From Turritopsis dohrnii (Eukaryota; Cnidaria; Hydrozoa; Anthoathecata; Oceaniidae), in the NCBI GenBank assembly GCA_027922465.2, contig BQMF02000431.1, positions 308,734-372,733 on the forward strand: 64,000 bases of DNA, read 5' to 3'. Below, piece after piece: positions 37,399-50,500 of the stretch; the stretch's first letter is position 1; every line of letters starts with the position of its first letter. The notes under the pieces are model-generated. The model saw nothing but the letters and a program-made list of their open reading frames with translations. It had not been told where the DNA came from and made no database searches. A program made the position numbers and the translations under genes.

Positions 37399-38030
37399 CA
37401 TTTCGATGACGAAGGAATTTCCTCGCGTATGTCTACTTCATCCATGCCATCAGCATCTATTTTCTTTTGTTTTCGTGATAAACCTGGAGCATTTGCGCCA
37501 ATTGGCACTGCTGTATTCATCACAGTCGATGCAACGGATTCGTATTCCAAAACAGGAGCCTGTCTCTTTGCTACAACTGGATGAAATCTCGGTGCTTTGG
37601 GTGATGTTCTACCCTTTGTAAAAGGTAGAAGTATAAGGTTCTCCCGAAGTTTTTCTCCAAGTTGAGACGGTGCAGTACGACAGAATGCTGCATTAATTGC
37701 TTTTTTGTTTTTATTATTTTCCGCTGCAACGTTTGTATCTTTTTGTCGGTAATAAGAGTCGTCTCCTCGCAAAATTTCTCTCGCTTCTGACGCAAGAACT
37801 ACCATTGTACCCATGTTGGACAATGTACGATTCCCGACATTTAAAGAACACATCGCTTCCCTTTCTTTAGCATTTAAAACCTTTCTCAATAATGAAGGAA
37901 ATTTTTTATAAAGTGCGCCTTTGTAATAACCAAGGGCTGCTCCAACTTCACTGCCTAACATGTAATGTTCTCCATTTTCCTCAAACTGGTAAACTGTCGG
38001 TTCTTTTCCTGATGAAACTATCTTGGCCAT
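37399..38030 (-). CDS. Diverged duplicate of SMARCB1 first coding exon
   Basis: The exon encodes 210 codons plus two bases. It reproduces the SMARCB1 N-terminal winged-helix layout: EHYMLGSEVGAALGYYKGAL, YKKFPSLLRKVLNAKER, TMVVLASEAREILRG and NTAVPIGANAP stand where SMARCB1 has [22 protein letters not shown], a KAQEIEDL segment and HHLDAVPAG. It ends TG|GTATG, the same phase and split Cys codon as SMARCB1 exon 1 (TG|GTAGG). No SNF5 repeat exons of its own are seen nearby. It could be an alternative first exon spliced to SMARCB1 exon 2 (31426), a separate gene with distant exons, or a stranded duplicate. The open frame and conserved motifs argue that it is under selection. Start Met (MAKIVSSGKEP) was set by homology. 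Confidence 0.75.
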
Positions 38031-38573
38031 TTTCAACAGCCTTGTTTTAAACTTTCGCAAAAAATGTAAATATAAAGGAAGTCAGTTAATGGAATAAAAT
38101 CGAACCAAAATAATTCGAATGAATATTCGAAATTCATTCGAAGCGTGACAGTTTCGTTTGTAGTTACAAAAACAAAATTCTTTTTCCTGTGGATACGAAA
38201 TTTGGAAAGACACTTTTAGTATCGCCCATGAAATCAATAGAAAGTACCTATTGTCTATGCCGGAACCAATAAATCAAGCTATCCTCGAATTGCCTAAATC
38301 ATGCATTTACTTAAACTCTATGTTGTTGACAGTTTATTCCGGAAAAATAATAAAGTCGAGATTCTTTTTCATGCCTCAAAAACATGGAGATGTGATCCAC
38401 TAAACCAATCAAAGTGAAGGATGGATATTCGCAGACCAATCCGAATGCTTGTAGCTCTTGAAGTATTCGTCACGTGAATGTCATTTGCAAATTGGAAGAT
38501 GTTAGTAAAAACAATATGGTGACATTAACACGCAGATAATTTTTTTAAATAATTTGCCTACTTTTCCCGCAAG
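38031..38573. promoter_or_regulatory. Putative bidirectional promoter
   Basis: The 543 bp between the divergent start codons of the SMARCB1-like exon and Mondo. It holds several CCAAT-type boxes ('ccaataaatc' near 38265, 'accaatcaaag' near 38404, 'gaccaatccg' near 38436) and one CACGTG E-box (38471-38476), 98 bp before the Mondo ATG. No TATA box stands out. Confidence 0.45.
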
Positions 38574-41500
38574 ATGTTTATGTCTACTCGTTATAGTAAA
38601 AGATCAGAGCCATTGATTAAACAACGTCAAATATTCTCTGTTAATGACTCACTGGCGAAATTATGTGAATACTTAACCAATGAATTCAGGTAAGAACACT
38701 TTCTTTCCATGAGCTTTCCATGATGGATGGGGCTTGATCATCATAGCACTACTTGTTCTTGTAAAAATCAGATAAATAGTTATCTCTTGACAAATTTTCT
38801 AAGTGAGAATGGAAGGAGAGAGAGAGAGGAATTAACTGGGCTTGTTTATATATCTATTTATGATAGGTTTATAGCCCTTGTCTTAATAAATGTATCTTAA
38901 ATCTATATTCTAATACCCGCTGTGCATCCAGTTTTTATTTTAGAGAGTGATATATTTAGTTTTAATTTACGGTCATCGTCCTCTTATGTGCGCATAAAAC
39001 CACGTAGAGGCGAGAGACACTTTTTTCACAATCTTCCAAAAAAAGCACGTGGCATTTGATCGAATCGAACGCGACGTTTTTGGGGATATATCTCGAGAGC
39101 CAATAGGGATAACTGAAGTTTTTTAGGGTCAGCGATACGGGTGACGCATCATTTGGGTCTAAATTTAATTCGGTACTCTGCGGGTATGACGTCATCAAAA
39201 TCTTTACTCGACGACATCTCTCCAAAGGTTGGTCGTAGTGAAACGATCCCATACACTGTTTTGATCTGTTTTTCAAGTTCTACAACATAGGTACACTTTT
39301 GAGTTGCGATTCTATGATCTGTTTTTTCGTCACGGGGTACATACACGGGAATGGTGGATTTGACCTAATGTTTTCAAATTTAAGTTCGGTAAAAAGTTTT
39401 TACCTGGGTTACTATTATATCTCTAAGAAGAAGAATGTGTATGAGAAATCAAATAGTGGACAGTGTGGTGTTGTAGAGAACATCATTTGATATGTGTTGC
39501 ATGTTCATTCATTTTACAATTACAGCTCCTGTAATTTGAAAAAAAAATTGCTCCTCTGGGTATTCCAATTAATGTCAAGAAGCATTATTATGAAAATATA
39601 TTGGCAGAAAAAAAACAACTGTGTAAAAGCTTCTCTTTTACCAATATGGCCAATATCGTGAGCCCCAAAGATGGTAACATTTTCCTTTGCCAATTTCTTA
39701 ATTTTATTTATCGAGAATTCTTTGGGTGATACAACGCCGCCTTCTTAGCTGCAAGTAACTTATATTACACTTTTATTTTAGAGAGTGACAGATTTCCTTG
39801 AATTTTACGGTCAAGTTTTTCCTAGTTGTGTGCAAAACTGTAGAGGCTAGAGACACTTTTTTCACGAGTAGAGTGCCTACTTCCCTTTCCTCTATGTGCC
39901 GCATGCTGCTAACTTTGAGTTTGATAGTATATTTCCTTCATTTAAAGATAACAAATCAAACAAAACTTCTTGTTATTTAAAAGTATATGCATTTAAATAT
40001 TTTAATGGAAAGTTTCAAAGTGAAATACCAAATACTTACTGATTTATAGAATAAACTTTAACACCAGGTAGTGATCATCGTGAAAAAATTATTTAAAATG
40101 GCTTCTTCGCAAAATAAATGCTTCAAAATTCAGTGTCATAAATAACAGAACTAATCGATTCCTCTATATTCCTCTTCCGTCTTGAATGCTACCATCATCT
40201 GAGATTTTATAAAAAAAAAAACAGTTTTCTTGTATACATATTGTGTACGCGAGTAAATCATCCAAAGTTTACAGTAAGGTAATTTCGTAACCAGGTGTCC
40301 TTTCTCCACTATAGCAACAAAAATTGCTCTTGTTAGCACTGATTTCAGCTTGATTATTCAAGCAGTTAAATTTCTCGCACAAACATTCAATTAGCAGCAA
40401 ATCCTGCGTTGATAATATCACCCATAGATTCATCATTCAAAAAATGTGATTAAAATGTTTCACCCAAAGGACGCATTGTCATTATTTTTATTTCGTTCAT
40501 GTGTGAATGAATCTATGAAAGTCTGGTTTTGATCTGAAAAATGTTTTAATAAAGGGCAATCATAATCATTATATAGTTAAAAATTTTAGTGATGATTGTG
40601 CTGCGATAATTACTTTTTTATAGCTGTCTCTGCACAAGTGAAATCCCAAACGTGTGTCTAGATTTTTTTGAGATCCAAACTTGACTTGTCGAGACGGCAC
40701 TATTTTTTTCTAAAAAAACTTCGCTGATAAAAATATGGCTCTTTTCGAAATGTAAACAGTAAAGGCATGCATTTTTATAAGCCACTTAAATTGAGAGAAA
40801 CGGGATTAAACTGTTATTAAGAACAATAAAATTTTGTTATTTGCATCACTTTTGACGAACGTGAAATTAGTTAGCAGAAAGAAGAACAAGCTAGCAGAAA
40901 GTGGAACATCACCCGATAATGTGAACAACTATATACAGTATTTGTTATCAATCTTATTCTCCTTGTTTGTTCTTGTTGATTTGAAATCTAGAATGACCAA
41001 TTGCGGTGTTAAATCCATTTAGCTGTGTTTTCAAGTTTGCATTGACGAATTTTGCAACATAATTAAAGTTAGCAGTAAGGGGAGCAGGCGCTCTATAAAG
41101 CATGTCGCGCAACATCAGCTTTTTTTATGATCATATGGGGAATCTTTGCATTGCGATGTTTTTGGGCAAATATTTCGGGAACTTACACGGATAACTAATA
41201 TTTTTCGTTGATACAGGCGAAGGGGTGACAAAAAATTTGGGTCTATTTTCAGTTTCATAGAATTATAGCAAAAATTCATACCTTTAAACAAATAAGTCAA
41301 CTTAAGATAATAGATTATAGGTAGGAATTGAAAAAAATTACTAAGAAAAGCAAAAATAATAGATGGACAAAGATCATATTTCTGTTTATATCTTTAACTT
41401 CCATTTGGTTAGAAACTCTAGTCATTGTCATACTGCATAAAATTTTTTAAATTCTGAAGTTTGACCCATGTACGTAATCAAATGACCAACATAATGAACT

Positions 41501-44500
41501 GTTTGCTGTTATAGCTTTTATATGGTTCACTTGGTTTCACAAAGTTTCGACTTTACTGTTCATAAATGGTAGTGAAGGAAACGGATTGTGTTTTTTGTAT
41601 CTTAGTTTTTTTTTCTATCACACCATTGACATGTTTTTGTGATTGACTTCGTAAAGACACTCTTGGTTGAGGTCAATAGATATGATCTATCTATTGATAA
41701 AAAATTATTATGTTAGTATAACTTTACTTTTAGCTAGGCTTGTTACATGAGACTGATGCTGTAATGTTACATAATTAAAATGGTGTTGCTTTACATATAG
41801 TATTTTGTGTCCTAAATAAACATTTTATTATTGTTGTTGTTTAAACAATGAATGTTTGCATGTATTTCAGTTGCAATAAACTCATCACACCAAAGTACAA
41901 GGATTTCAGAAGTCAAAAATTGAAGTTTGATCAAAAGACAAGATTAAATAATGCAATCTGGAGGGCTTGGCATATCCAATGTAAGTCTAAAGATATTACT
42001 TTTGATGTTTTTCCCAAAGGATCAGGTTAAGCTAGAGACCACCATTGATTGAATGTAAATTGTTAGGTTCCATAGACTATTAACTTTCCAAAAATGCAAA
42101 ATTTGCAAGAGTTTTTGTTTGTGAAATCTATTGATTTTCATCTATTAATAGTGAGTGTACATCTTCTTTTTAATTACCCGATTGAGAATAAGGATAATTG
42201 GCAGTACTAATAATATCAGCAATGATGATTATGATAAAAAAAAAATATTTAGGACAGGACAAGTCCAATTAGGAATCTCTATTACACAGACAATCACGTG
42301 TGTTATTGTAATTTTGTTGAGGTTTATTGACATATAAGCAACTCAGAAGATTTGACATTTGACATTGTTTGGTAAAAACATTTGGCTGGCTAGATTTCAA
42401 TAAATTTCGTCTTTTTTTAACTCAAAATATCAGCTATTAGCTGTCATTGTGACTCTAAATTTCTCACAAATCATTACCTTCCCAAACAAAATGGTTAAAG
42501 TAAGCTTACTTCTGTTTGTTGTTTTAAATGTTTATTGTGTTTGTAATTTATACATTTAGATAAACTTAATCGGAAGGCAAGGTTTTTACAGTTTGCTCCC
42601 CCTTTCTCGGATGAGAGCTCCCACAGTACATCCCAAGCTGTTATACTGGATGGCAAGTATTGGAAGAAACGTTGGGAAAATGTATCAAGGGAATTTGTAA
42701 ACTGGAGAAGGGTTTATAAAGAACAGGTAGAAGCTTTAAAAATTACAAAAATGAGATTACCATCAATATGTAAAATATACAGAAGCCCATTTATCATGTT
42801 TAACCAAACCTTAGTTGCTTTAAAGTTCATTTCCAAAAGGATATCATGCAAAATGGATGTTCATATTTGTAATGCATTTCTTTCATTAAAGCTTCTCAAG
42901 AAAGGTGGCTTGGACAAAGAAGAACTTGAAAAGGTGTTTTTATACACATTTCTTCTTCTTTTATGTTTGTTTCAGATTGTTGTAGATGAAATTTTCATAC
43001 ATACAATCAGTAGAAATGTTTTCTATGCTGTTTACATCCTTGTTGTTCATTTAGGAGCAGTATTTATCAGACAGTGATGATGAAACTAAAAGGTAATGTA
43101 AATAAAATCTAACCACAGTTTTCTTAATATATGGAAGGTAAATTGTAATGGAATACAATCAAACTAAGATATTGGTCATGGCAAATCTATTAGTTTCTTG
43201 TTCCTGTGGCCTGAGATCCACTGTGCATCATAGCATGGTCTGTAGGTGGACACATTCCTTATTCGTACCTTTTGTAAAACTACCAAAGTTATTTTTTACC
43301 ATAAGCAGAAACATTAATATCTCTCACTCCTCTGTCCTTGATATTTCTGTTGACGTTAACATTAAACACAGAGTTTGTCTTTGAATTATTTAGTCATTTT
43401 AAAGCAAGCCACGAGAAGAAGGAGAATAAAACTACTGCTATTTCGAAAGTATTCGATCCTAGTGAGTTTTTTTTCAATTACTGTGTAGTCATCAGTTCCT
43501 TTTCCCTGAACATTTAGTGAATGGACTTCCTGATAATAATAATTTCATTTTAGTCTCAGCTATGTATGCCCTACCAGATACATTATTCTCAAGTGTTGAG
43601 GAAAAGAAAACTAGCAATAATGGATCTGATCTGTCCTTATTTAAAGGTAAACAATTATTCCTTTTTGTGGTCAAGGGAACAACAGTAAATCAATATCCAT
43701 AAATACCCCTTTCAGAAAGCTTGATTTTTTTTACCAATGCCTAGATGCCTAGTTTAAAGTTTTGATCATTGTACAAAATCTTTCAGCCTACGAGTTAAGA
43801 TCAAAAGATAAATTTCAATGACTTCTTTCTTCTTATATTGATTCCAACAAGATCATAACCTTTTGTCATGGGTGAGTATCATAGGAATATAAAACCCAAA
43901 TAGTACTGTTTTCTCTGTTGAGGAGTCGTTGATGTAACAACAAGTTTAATTATTGTATTCTGTAATCCTTCATAGATTCCTCTGGGATGATCCAACCGAC
44001 ATTGGACCACTTGAATCCTTGTTTCGATGAGTTGATGGAGAACTTTGATTTCTTATTTAGTAGGTTTTCTTTATAGTCCATACTTGTTGGACCTTTCTTA
44101 GCCGAATCAAACATAAAAAAAAAACACTATGGAATTACAAGGAAATGTCTTATAAAGTCAATCAACCGTGTTTTAAATGTTTTAACTGCATATTAAGCAA
44201 TTTGTCTTCTTTTAGTTAGGATGCTAGTAATCCCATTTACAGATTTCTTAGAATTGTTAAAAAGTTACGAAACATAATATTGCTGGAATTTGCAGTAATA
44301 AAATGTGATATCCTCTAATAACCAAAGTTTATTGTTACTGTACGTATGAACTACTTCCTGATTGGTTTCAAACTATGTGTTTGATTGATATTCTTAATTG
44401 TTAAGTCTTCTTCATAGTGCCCACCCCAGCCAAAAATGTTTTAGCTTAAAAAATCTTTTACCTCTGCACTTACTAAAAGTTAAAATTTTAATCTCTATAT

Positions 44501-47500
44501 TTGCAGTTTTGAACTATCAAAGTTAATAAATTCGCTTGGAATTTCTAATATTGAATACCCCTGGTGTTTGGTAGAGGTCTGTCAAACATTCAGTCACATT
44601 GTTTCTCTGCAACTTCATTTTGAAGACTTCTTTGTACTATTTTCATTATTTTTGTTTTTTCACATCGTGAGGAAATTGAATTTTGATTCCAATTTTATGC
44701 ACTCTTATTGATGTTATAAATGCAATGAAATTATTTAGAATGGCACCTGGTTAGACCTTACTTCATTTTTGTGATGTTAAATTTTGACTATACCCAGTAG
44801 GCAAATTTGTTGAAAAATCACTGTGGAGGAGTGAATTTCTAAAGAAGTATACACACTTTTCGATGATAATGCTCTTCAGTGCAGTGATTTTTTGACAGTT
44901 TTGCTCACTGGGAAGGTTTGTCAAGCAAGATGTTATCACTAATAGTTTTATTACTATATTACTTTTATCTGGTTTGAACAAGCTAAACATTGGATAATGA
45001 CACTTGATTGCATCTCCTTAGAATAACACAATCTTGAGGAACATTTAAGATGTGTTTTCCTTTTCTTTGTCATGATGAATGAATGAATTTAAAGAATTTG
45101 GACTGAGTTTATGAACAATTAGAAGTCATGTTATCATAATATTCTGATGTTGCTTTTCATTTAATTGTTGTTTCCATTTTTAGCTGATTGGGAAAGCTAT
45201 AGTTCTCAACAACAAAGCAGTTACAGAAATACTCCCAATTTTGCAATGGATCCTCATTTTGACAAGAATCGTGTCCTGCCTGGCGATCAATTTCTTTCCA
45301 ATGTTGCTACACAGCCAGAATCATCCACACAAACTTCCCTGTTAACACCAGATAAAACGACCTGCGACTTTCAGCAGTTCATATTTCCACAACAAACGAG
45401 GACTGAACCTCATTCTGAAAAATCTATGCAGATAGCGATAACAAAAGCTGATAACACAGACACTTTGTCACATAAATATCAGGAACTGCCACCTCAACTT
45501 CAAGCACCCAACTTGGCTGCACATCTACAGGCAACGCGGCCTAAAACTCAGAAATTCGATGCTGGTACCACCACTGTTCTGAAACGAACTGGCTTGCCTA
45601 GAAAAGAGTCCCTTTCCGGTCAACATAGGAAAAGAATTAAACGAAACTCGTCAGCAGAAAGCTTAGGTGATGTACAGAGTACACAAAAACAAGATTCACA
45701 TTCCATGCCAGTACACAATATTCTCAATACACCTCGCACCATTTCATCTGTTTTGAATAAGCGTTCAAGTGTAAATGCCATTCCGATACTTCCCAAATAT
45801 ACATCAGTTATGACGACCAGCAACACAAATATATTGCCACCACAATCAATAATTAGTCCAATATCACAAATTCCATCCGATCAATTAAGGATACTAAATA
45901 CAAATATGGGAAATTCTTCTGTCCCTACATACACGGTCATTTCTGGAGGTACCAGTCAGAAAACCTTACTTAGTCCAGTCGTTCCCAAACCTCCAACTCC
46001 ACAACGTAACCAAACTGTTTATCCACACGGTGAAAGTCCTTCAGCCAACACAATGGCCCCTTTAACATTTGTTCAAACTCCCATTCATGTTGACACCTCA
46101 AAAGTCAGCCTTGCCCAAAACATCAGTCTTCTTACTCCTGGCCAGGTTAATGAGCAACAGTTAGTCACGCTTGCCCAGTTGCTGCAAAGTTCTCCAACAC
46201 AAAGTACCGAAGCTACATTGAACTACCTAGAACTTCTTCAGCAACAGTTGACACTGATGCTAAAACAACAGCAGGAACAAATTCAAATGAAGCATCACAT
46301 ACAACAGCAAGCCGAAAAAATGATCCAACAACAACAGCGACAACTCCAGCAACAAAACGCCAACAACATCGTCAAGCTGCAACCAGTCAAAGGTGACATT
46401 ATAGTGCAAACGGGATTAAGTAAGGTGACGTCACAAGCAGGGTTAAGTAACATCGCATCACAAACATTGAGTATTGGCCATACCTCCGACCTATCGAAAC
46501 CTCAAGTAACTGTTAGCAGCCACGCACCTCCTTTGAAAATCACCATGCTTAATAATATGATTTCTGATCAACAGTCAAAGTCACCACATGTAGAACAGGC
46601 ACTATCTTCAGTCCATGGGAATAACTACCATTCAAGTTCCGAAACACCACAACCAGTTTCCTTGCAAACTAAGTCGCATGCAACTACAACTTCTGCACCA
46701 TTCTCCTCATTTCCACCTGCTACGATGGACAGTGCAATGGCATTAGTTTCCCTTCGTCATGGCAAAGTCATCCCAGTATGTAAAATTATTGTTGAGTTTC
46801 ATAATGGGTGAATACTGCACCTTTTCCTGAGCTGTATCTAATACTATGGGATCATGTTTAGACCTCTTCATTTGAAACTGAGCAAGTAAAGACATTGACT
46901 CACTGTAAAAATACACCAGTTTCGGGTATGTTGCAATGATATGCTTTTGTATGTTAAAGTCATATAGTTTACTGCATCGATTATGAATATGGAGTTGGCT
47001 AGGGTCATGCAGTTATCATTTTACCATGATAACCACCAACCAACCAACCAACCAACCGGGTTTTGTATATGAAAACATGATTATAATACAGTTGTATCGA
47101 TCATTTAGATAACGAAGTTTCATCCTTAGCTAAACCATCAGATTCACCAATGGTAAGATTTTTCCTCCGTTCACTAACATATCTATGCTCCTCAATTTGT
47201 TGGAATTAAAGTTATTTCATATATTCCATGCTTTCAAGGAAATGATTTTGACCTATTAGCTGTAGGACGTTGAACGAAGTTTCAAATCTTCCAAGAAAGA
47301 GCTTTAGTATATATGATAAGAACATTTATGTCATGTTATGTTAAACCTTAAGCCAGCATGTTTGTTGTTTTTTTTTAGATTCCCAAGCCGATCACACAGG
47401 TAGCTAACAGAGACGTGTACAATGTAAATAGAATCATTTTCTTTGTTTAGTTTTCTTCTTAGGCCTTCATATGAACTTTTTCATTATAGTTTTTCATATT

Positions 47501-50500
47501 TACGAGTAAATCTTGTGTTACAGATGAGGGTTTTACCAATCATAATTGTTTTCATCATCACCTCCCGAGATTTTTAGCCCAAAATATCAGACAAAAAACT
47601 GTCTTTGTAAATGACGTCATTAGAAAAATTATGATTCTTTTGCACAGTAAATATATCCGGTAATTTAAAAATCCAATGGCAATTCGAATAACAGAGGTTC
47701 GCTTGTAAAGGATGATAGGTGATGAAAAAAAACCTCGAAGTATGGGCATTCTATGGTATTATAGTTGACTCTCTTCGACTTTTCATTACTCAAACTCTCT
47801 GTAATTCTAAATGAGTCAGTGGTTTCCTTCAAGCTAAAACCTAGCAACATCACTCTCTCTCGAACTCTCCATAATTCGAACGATTTTGTTTTCCCCTTCG
47901 AGGTTTGAGTTAGAGAGAGAGTTTCTGTATAACATTACAGATAGAATCTAACTTAACCACAACGGAAAATCAACCCTTTCTTCATTAATCGTCCATCAAT
48001 CTTGATAGGTTGCTGGCTTCTACCTGATATATTTTCCGATTTGGAAATCTCACGTTAAGTTTTTATTAGGAGGACCTCAATAAGATCAATAAGATATTGT
48101 AAGTTGTAAACATCAGGGCGGTTTCCATCGAATTATTAACCGCCCTTTTACTTTTATTTATTGTTTATTGTTTTTAATAGGAACATAGACGACAATGCCA
48201 TCTGTCAGCCGAACAGAAACGACGAGGTTTGATCAAGGTAAACCTTATATCCAATTTCGTGTCATTCTATAGTTATCATAGAAATATAGCATACAATCAA
48301 GCTTAAGAGCCATGAGAAATTCAGGCAAAGTCTGTAAGTGATAACCAGATAAGGCAGAATTCTACCACAAAATTTAAAAAAAACAATGGTCCAAAACCAC
48401 AAAATTATTTGCTGAAATTTGAGCCTGAATATCTCCAATGGCCATCACTTGCAAATAGTTTTCTATGGTTTATTTGAAAGTCATTTGAACCTACATTCAT
48501 TTCATAGAAAAAGATCTGTGTGAAAGTAAGGGGCCTGAGACCGAGTAGCTGTCCAAAAAACAATTTTTGCTCAAACATTGCTTAAAAAAATAGCCCATAA
48601 TGGCAGCGGCCTCAGGTCTATTTTCTTGATTTCTTTTTTAGAACGCGTTTGAAGAACTGTCTCATCTGTTGCCGCACAGCATTTCTGGAAGTTGTCGAAC
48701 TAACAAATTGAGTAACGCCGCAATCTTGCAAAAAAGTAAGTTGAGTGGAGATGGGCGGTTTTTTTTAAAAATGAATCAAACATTTTAACCACCTTAAAGG
48801 AATCACACGCCGATTGACTGATGGAAATTGTATTGGTTTTAACAGGAATCACGACGTTGTCGTAACAGTTGTTCACAAAAAATCCTATCTGTCGGGAATA
48901 AGTTTAAGGCCACGACAAATATTACGAAAACTAAACAATTGTTCGTCATTGCACGTGACGAAAACTAAACAATTCGTCATGTCACGTGATTGTTATTAGG
49001 GAACTTACGAAAGTACGACGGCAACGTGGACGACGACGTACAAGATATTCATCTTCAATGAATCACAAAAGAGCAGAAACTATACATTTGGGTTAAGAAG
49101 TTTATTTATAATGCCTTTGAAGTTTGTTTTTTGAACTTTGAGAGACAGAATCATGAAAGAACCAAGGAAAATTTATCGGAAGTACTGCCATTCTCACGTC
49201 TTCGTTTTCAGTACGACTTCAAAATATTACTTTTCACGTTGTGTGTAGAACGTGCAAATCTAATAATGATATTAGTAAATTAAAAACATTTCCCAATAGT
49301 ATAGTGTGAAACGACTTCCATTCTAAAGCAAATCTATGGAGTAAAGTGAATCTTTTGTTTGCCTCACGCCGTCGTCCACGTTGCCGTCGTAGTTTCGTAA
49401 GGTCCCTATTAGCACGCGGCTGATCACGTGGCTCAACAATTGAACTTACAACATATACGAAAATACGTTATGAATAAAGATATGGTACTTTGAGCTTGGC
49501 GCTTACTCGGAGTGTAAACGTTATAAACCATAATAAAAAGCTACTTTTTTTTTTTTTAAATCACTCGCCCCACTCAAGGCCGAAGCCACTACAAGGAGTG
49601 GGGCTACATATTCTGGATGTTCATCCTAGCGTTAATCTTCTTGACTAGCCTTCATTTTCCCCGAAATACATCAGGGAATCGAGCTAGTTGCAGTACCTCC
49701 AGAAGTCGTGACTTTTTCAACACCCGACCTCAACGGGGTTTGAACCCTCAGTATTGGGTTCCCAAGCTCAACGCTTTAACCACTACGCCACTACTCCATA
49801 CAACCCTGTGTGGATTTCTCTTGACGTCACATACATCCATAAAGTTGATGATTTCTGTTTAGCATGTGAGCACATTCTATCGCTGCAACATGAACGGGCG
49901 TCATGCGACGTGCGCATGAATCAAGTACAGCAGCAGATAGATGAAATGAACTTGGCTATTAGGTAAATATCGTTCTTTCTTTAACGTTTGATCTAAGATT
50001 TTCAACAGAAATCTGTAAAAACATGTAAAAGAATTGTTATGATAAATCAATAATTCGGTAGATTTCGGGCCTGTACCTAACAAAACCATTTTGTATCTAT
50101 TTGTATCTATCCAGTAAACAGTCGACTTCCAATTTGCACTTTTTCAAGAATCTGACCAATCACCGCGCAACTTTGTACTTGATGGGCTACAGCCACAGGA
50201 AATGCTCAAGATCACTCAAAACTTTTATTTGTTTATTTATTGTTTGTAGTGAGTGTCAGAATAAGCTACCAGCGACTGGACTCTCAATCTCACGTAAGGT
50301 ACGTCAGTTCTATAGTTCGTCAGTTCATTGGATGAATGATTGCAAACGATTGTGCAGCGCTATTGTATATTGACACTTGAATATTGTATATTGACACTTG
50401 AATATTGTGTGTTGACACTGAATGATAACTACCTGGATGTTTGATTTTCTGACATAGTCAATCACATTTGCTTGAAGCACAATAGGAATGTTAGGAACTT

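Noticed and set aside
45620..45826. Minus-strand ORF in Mondo exon 8
   Set aside because: Shadow of the Mondo coding strand.
49740..49806. tRNA gene on the minus strand
   Set aside because: Boxes A and B are present but no complete cloverleaf is seen, and a SINE body with a poly-A tail follows.
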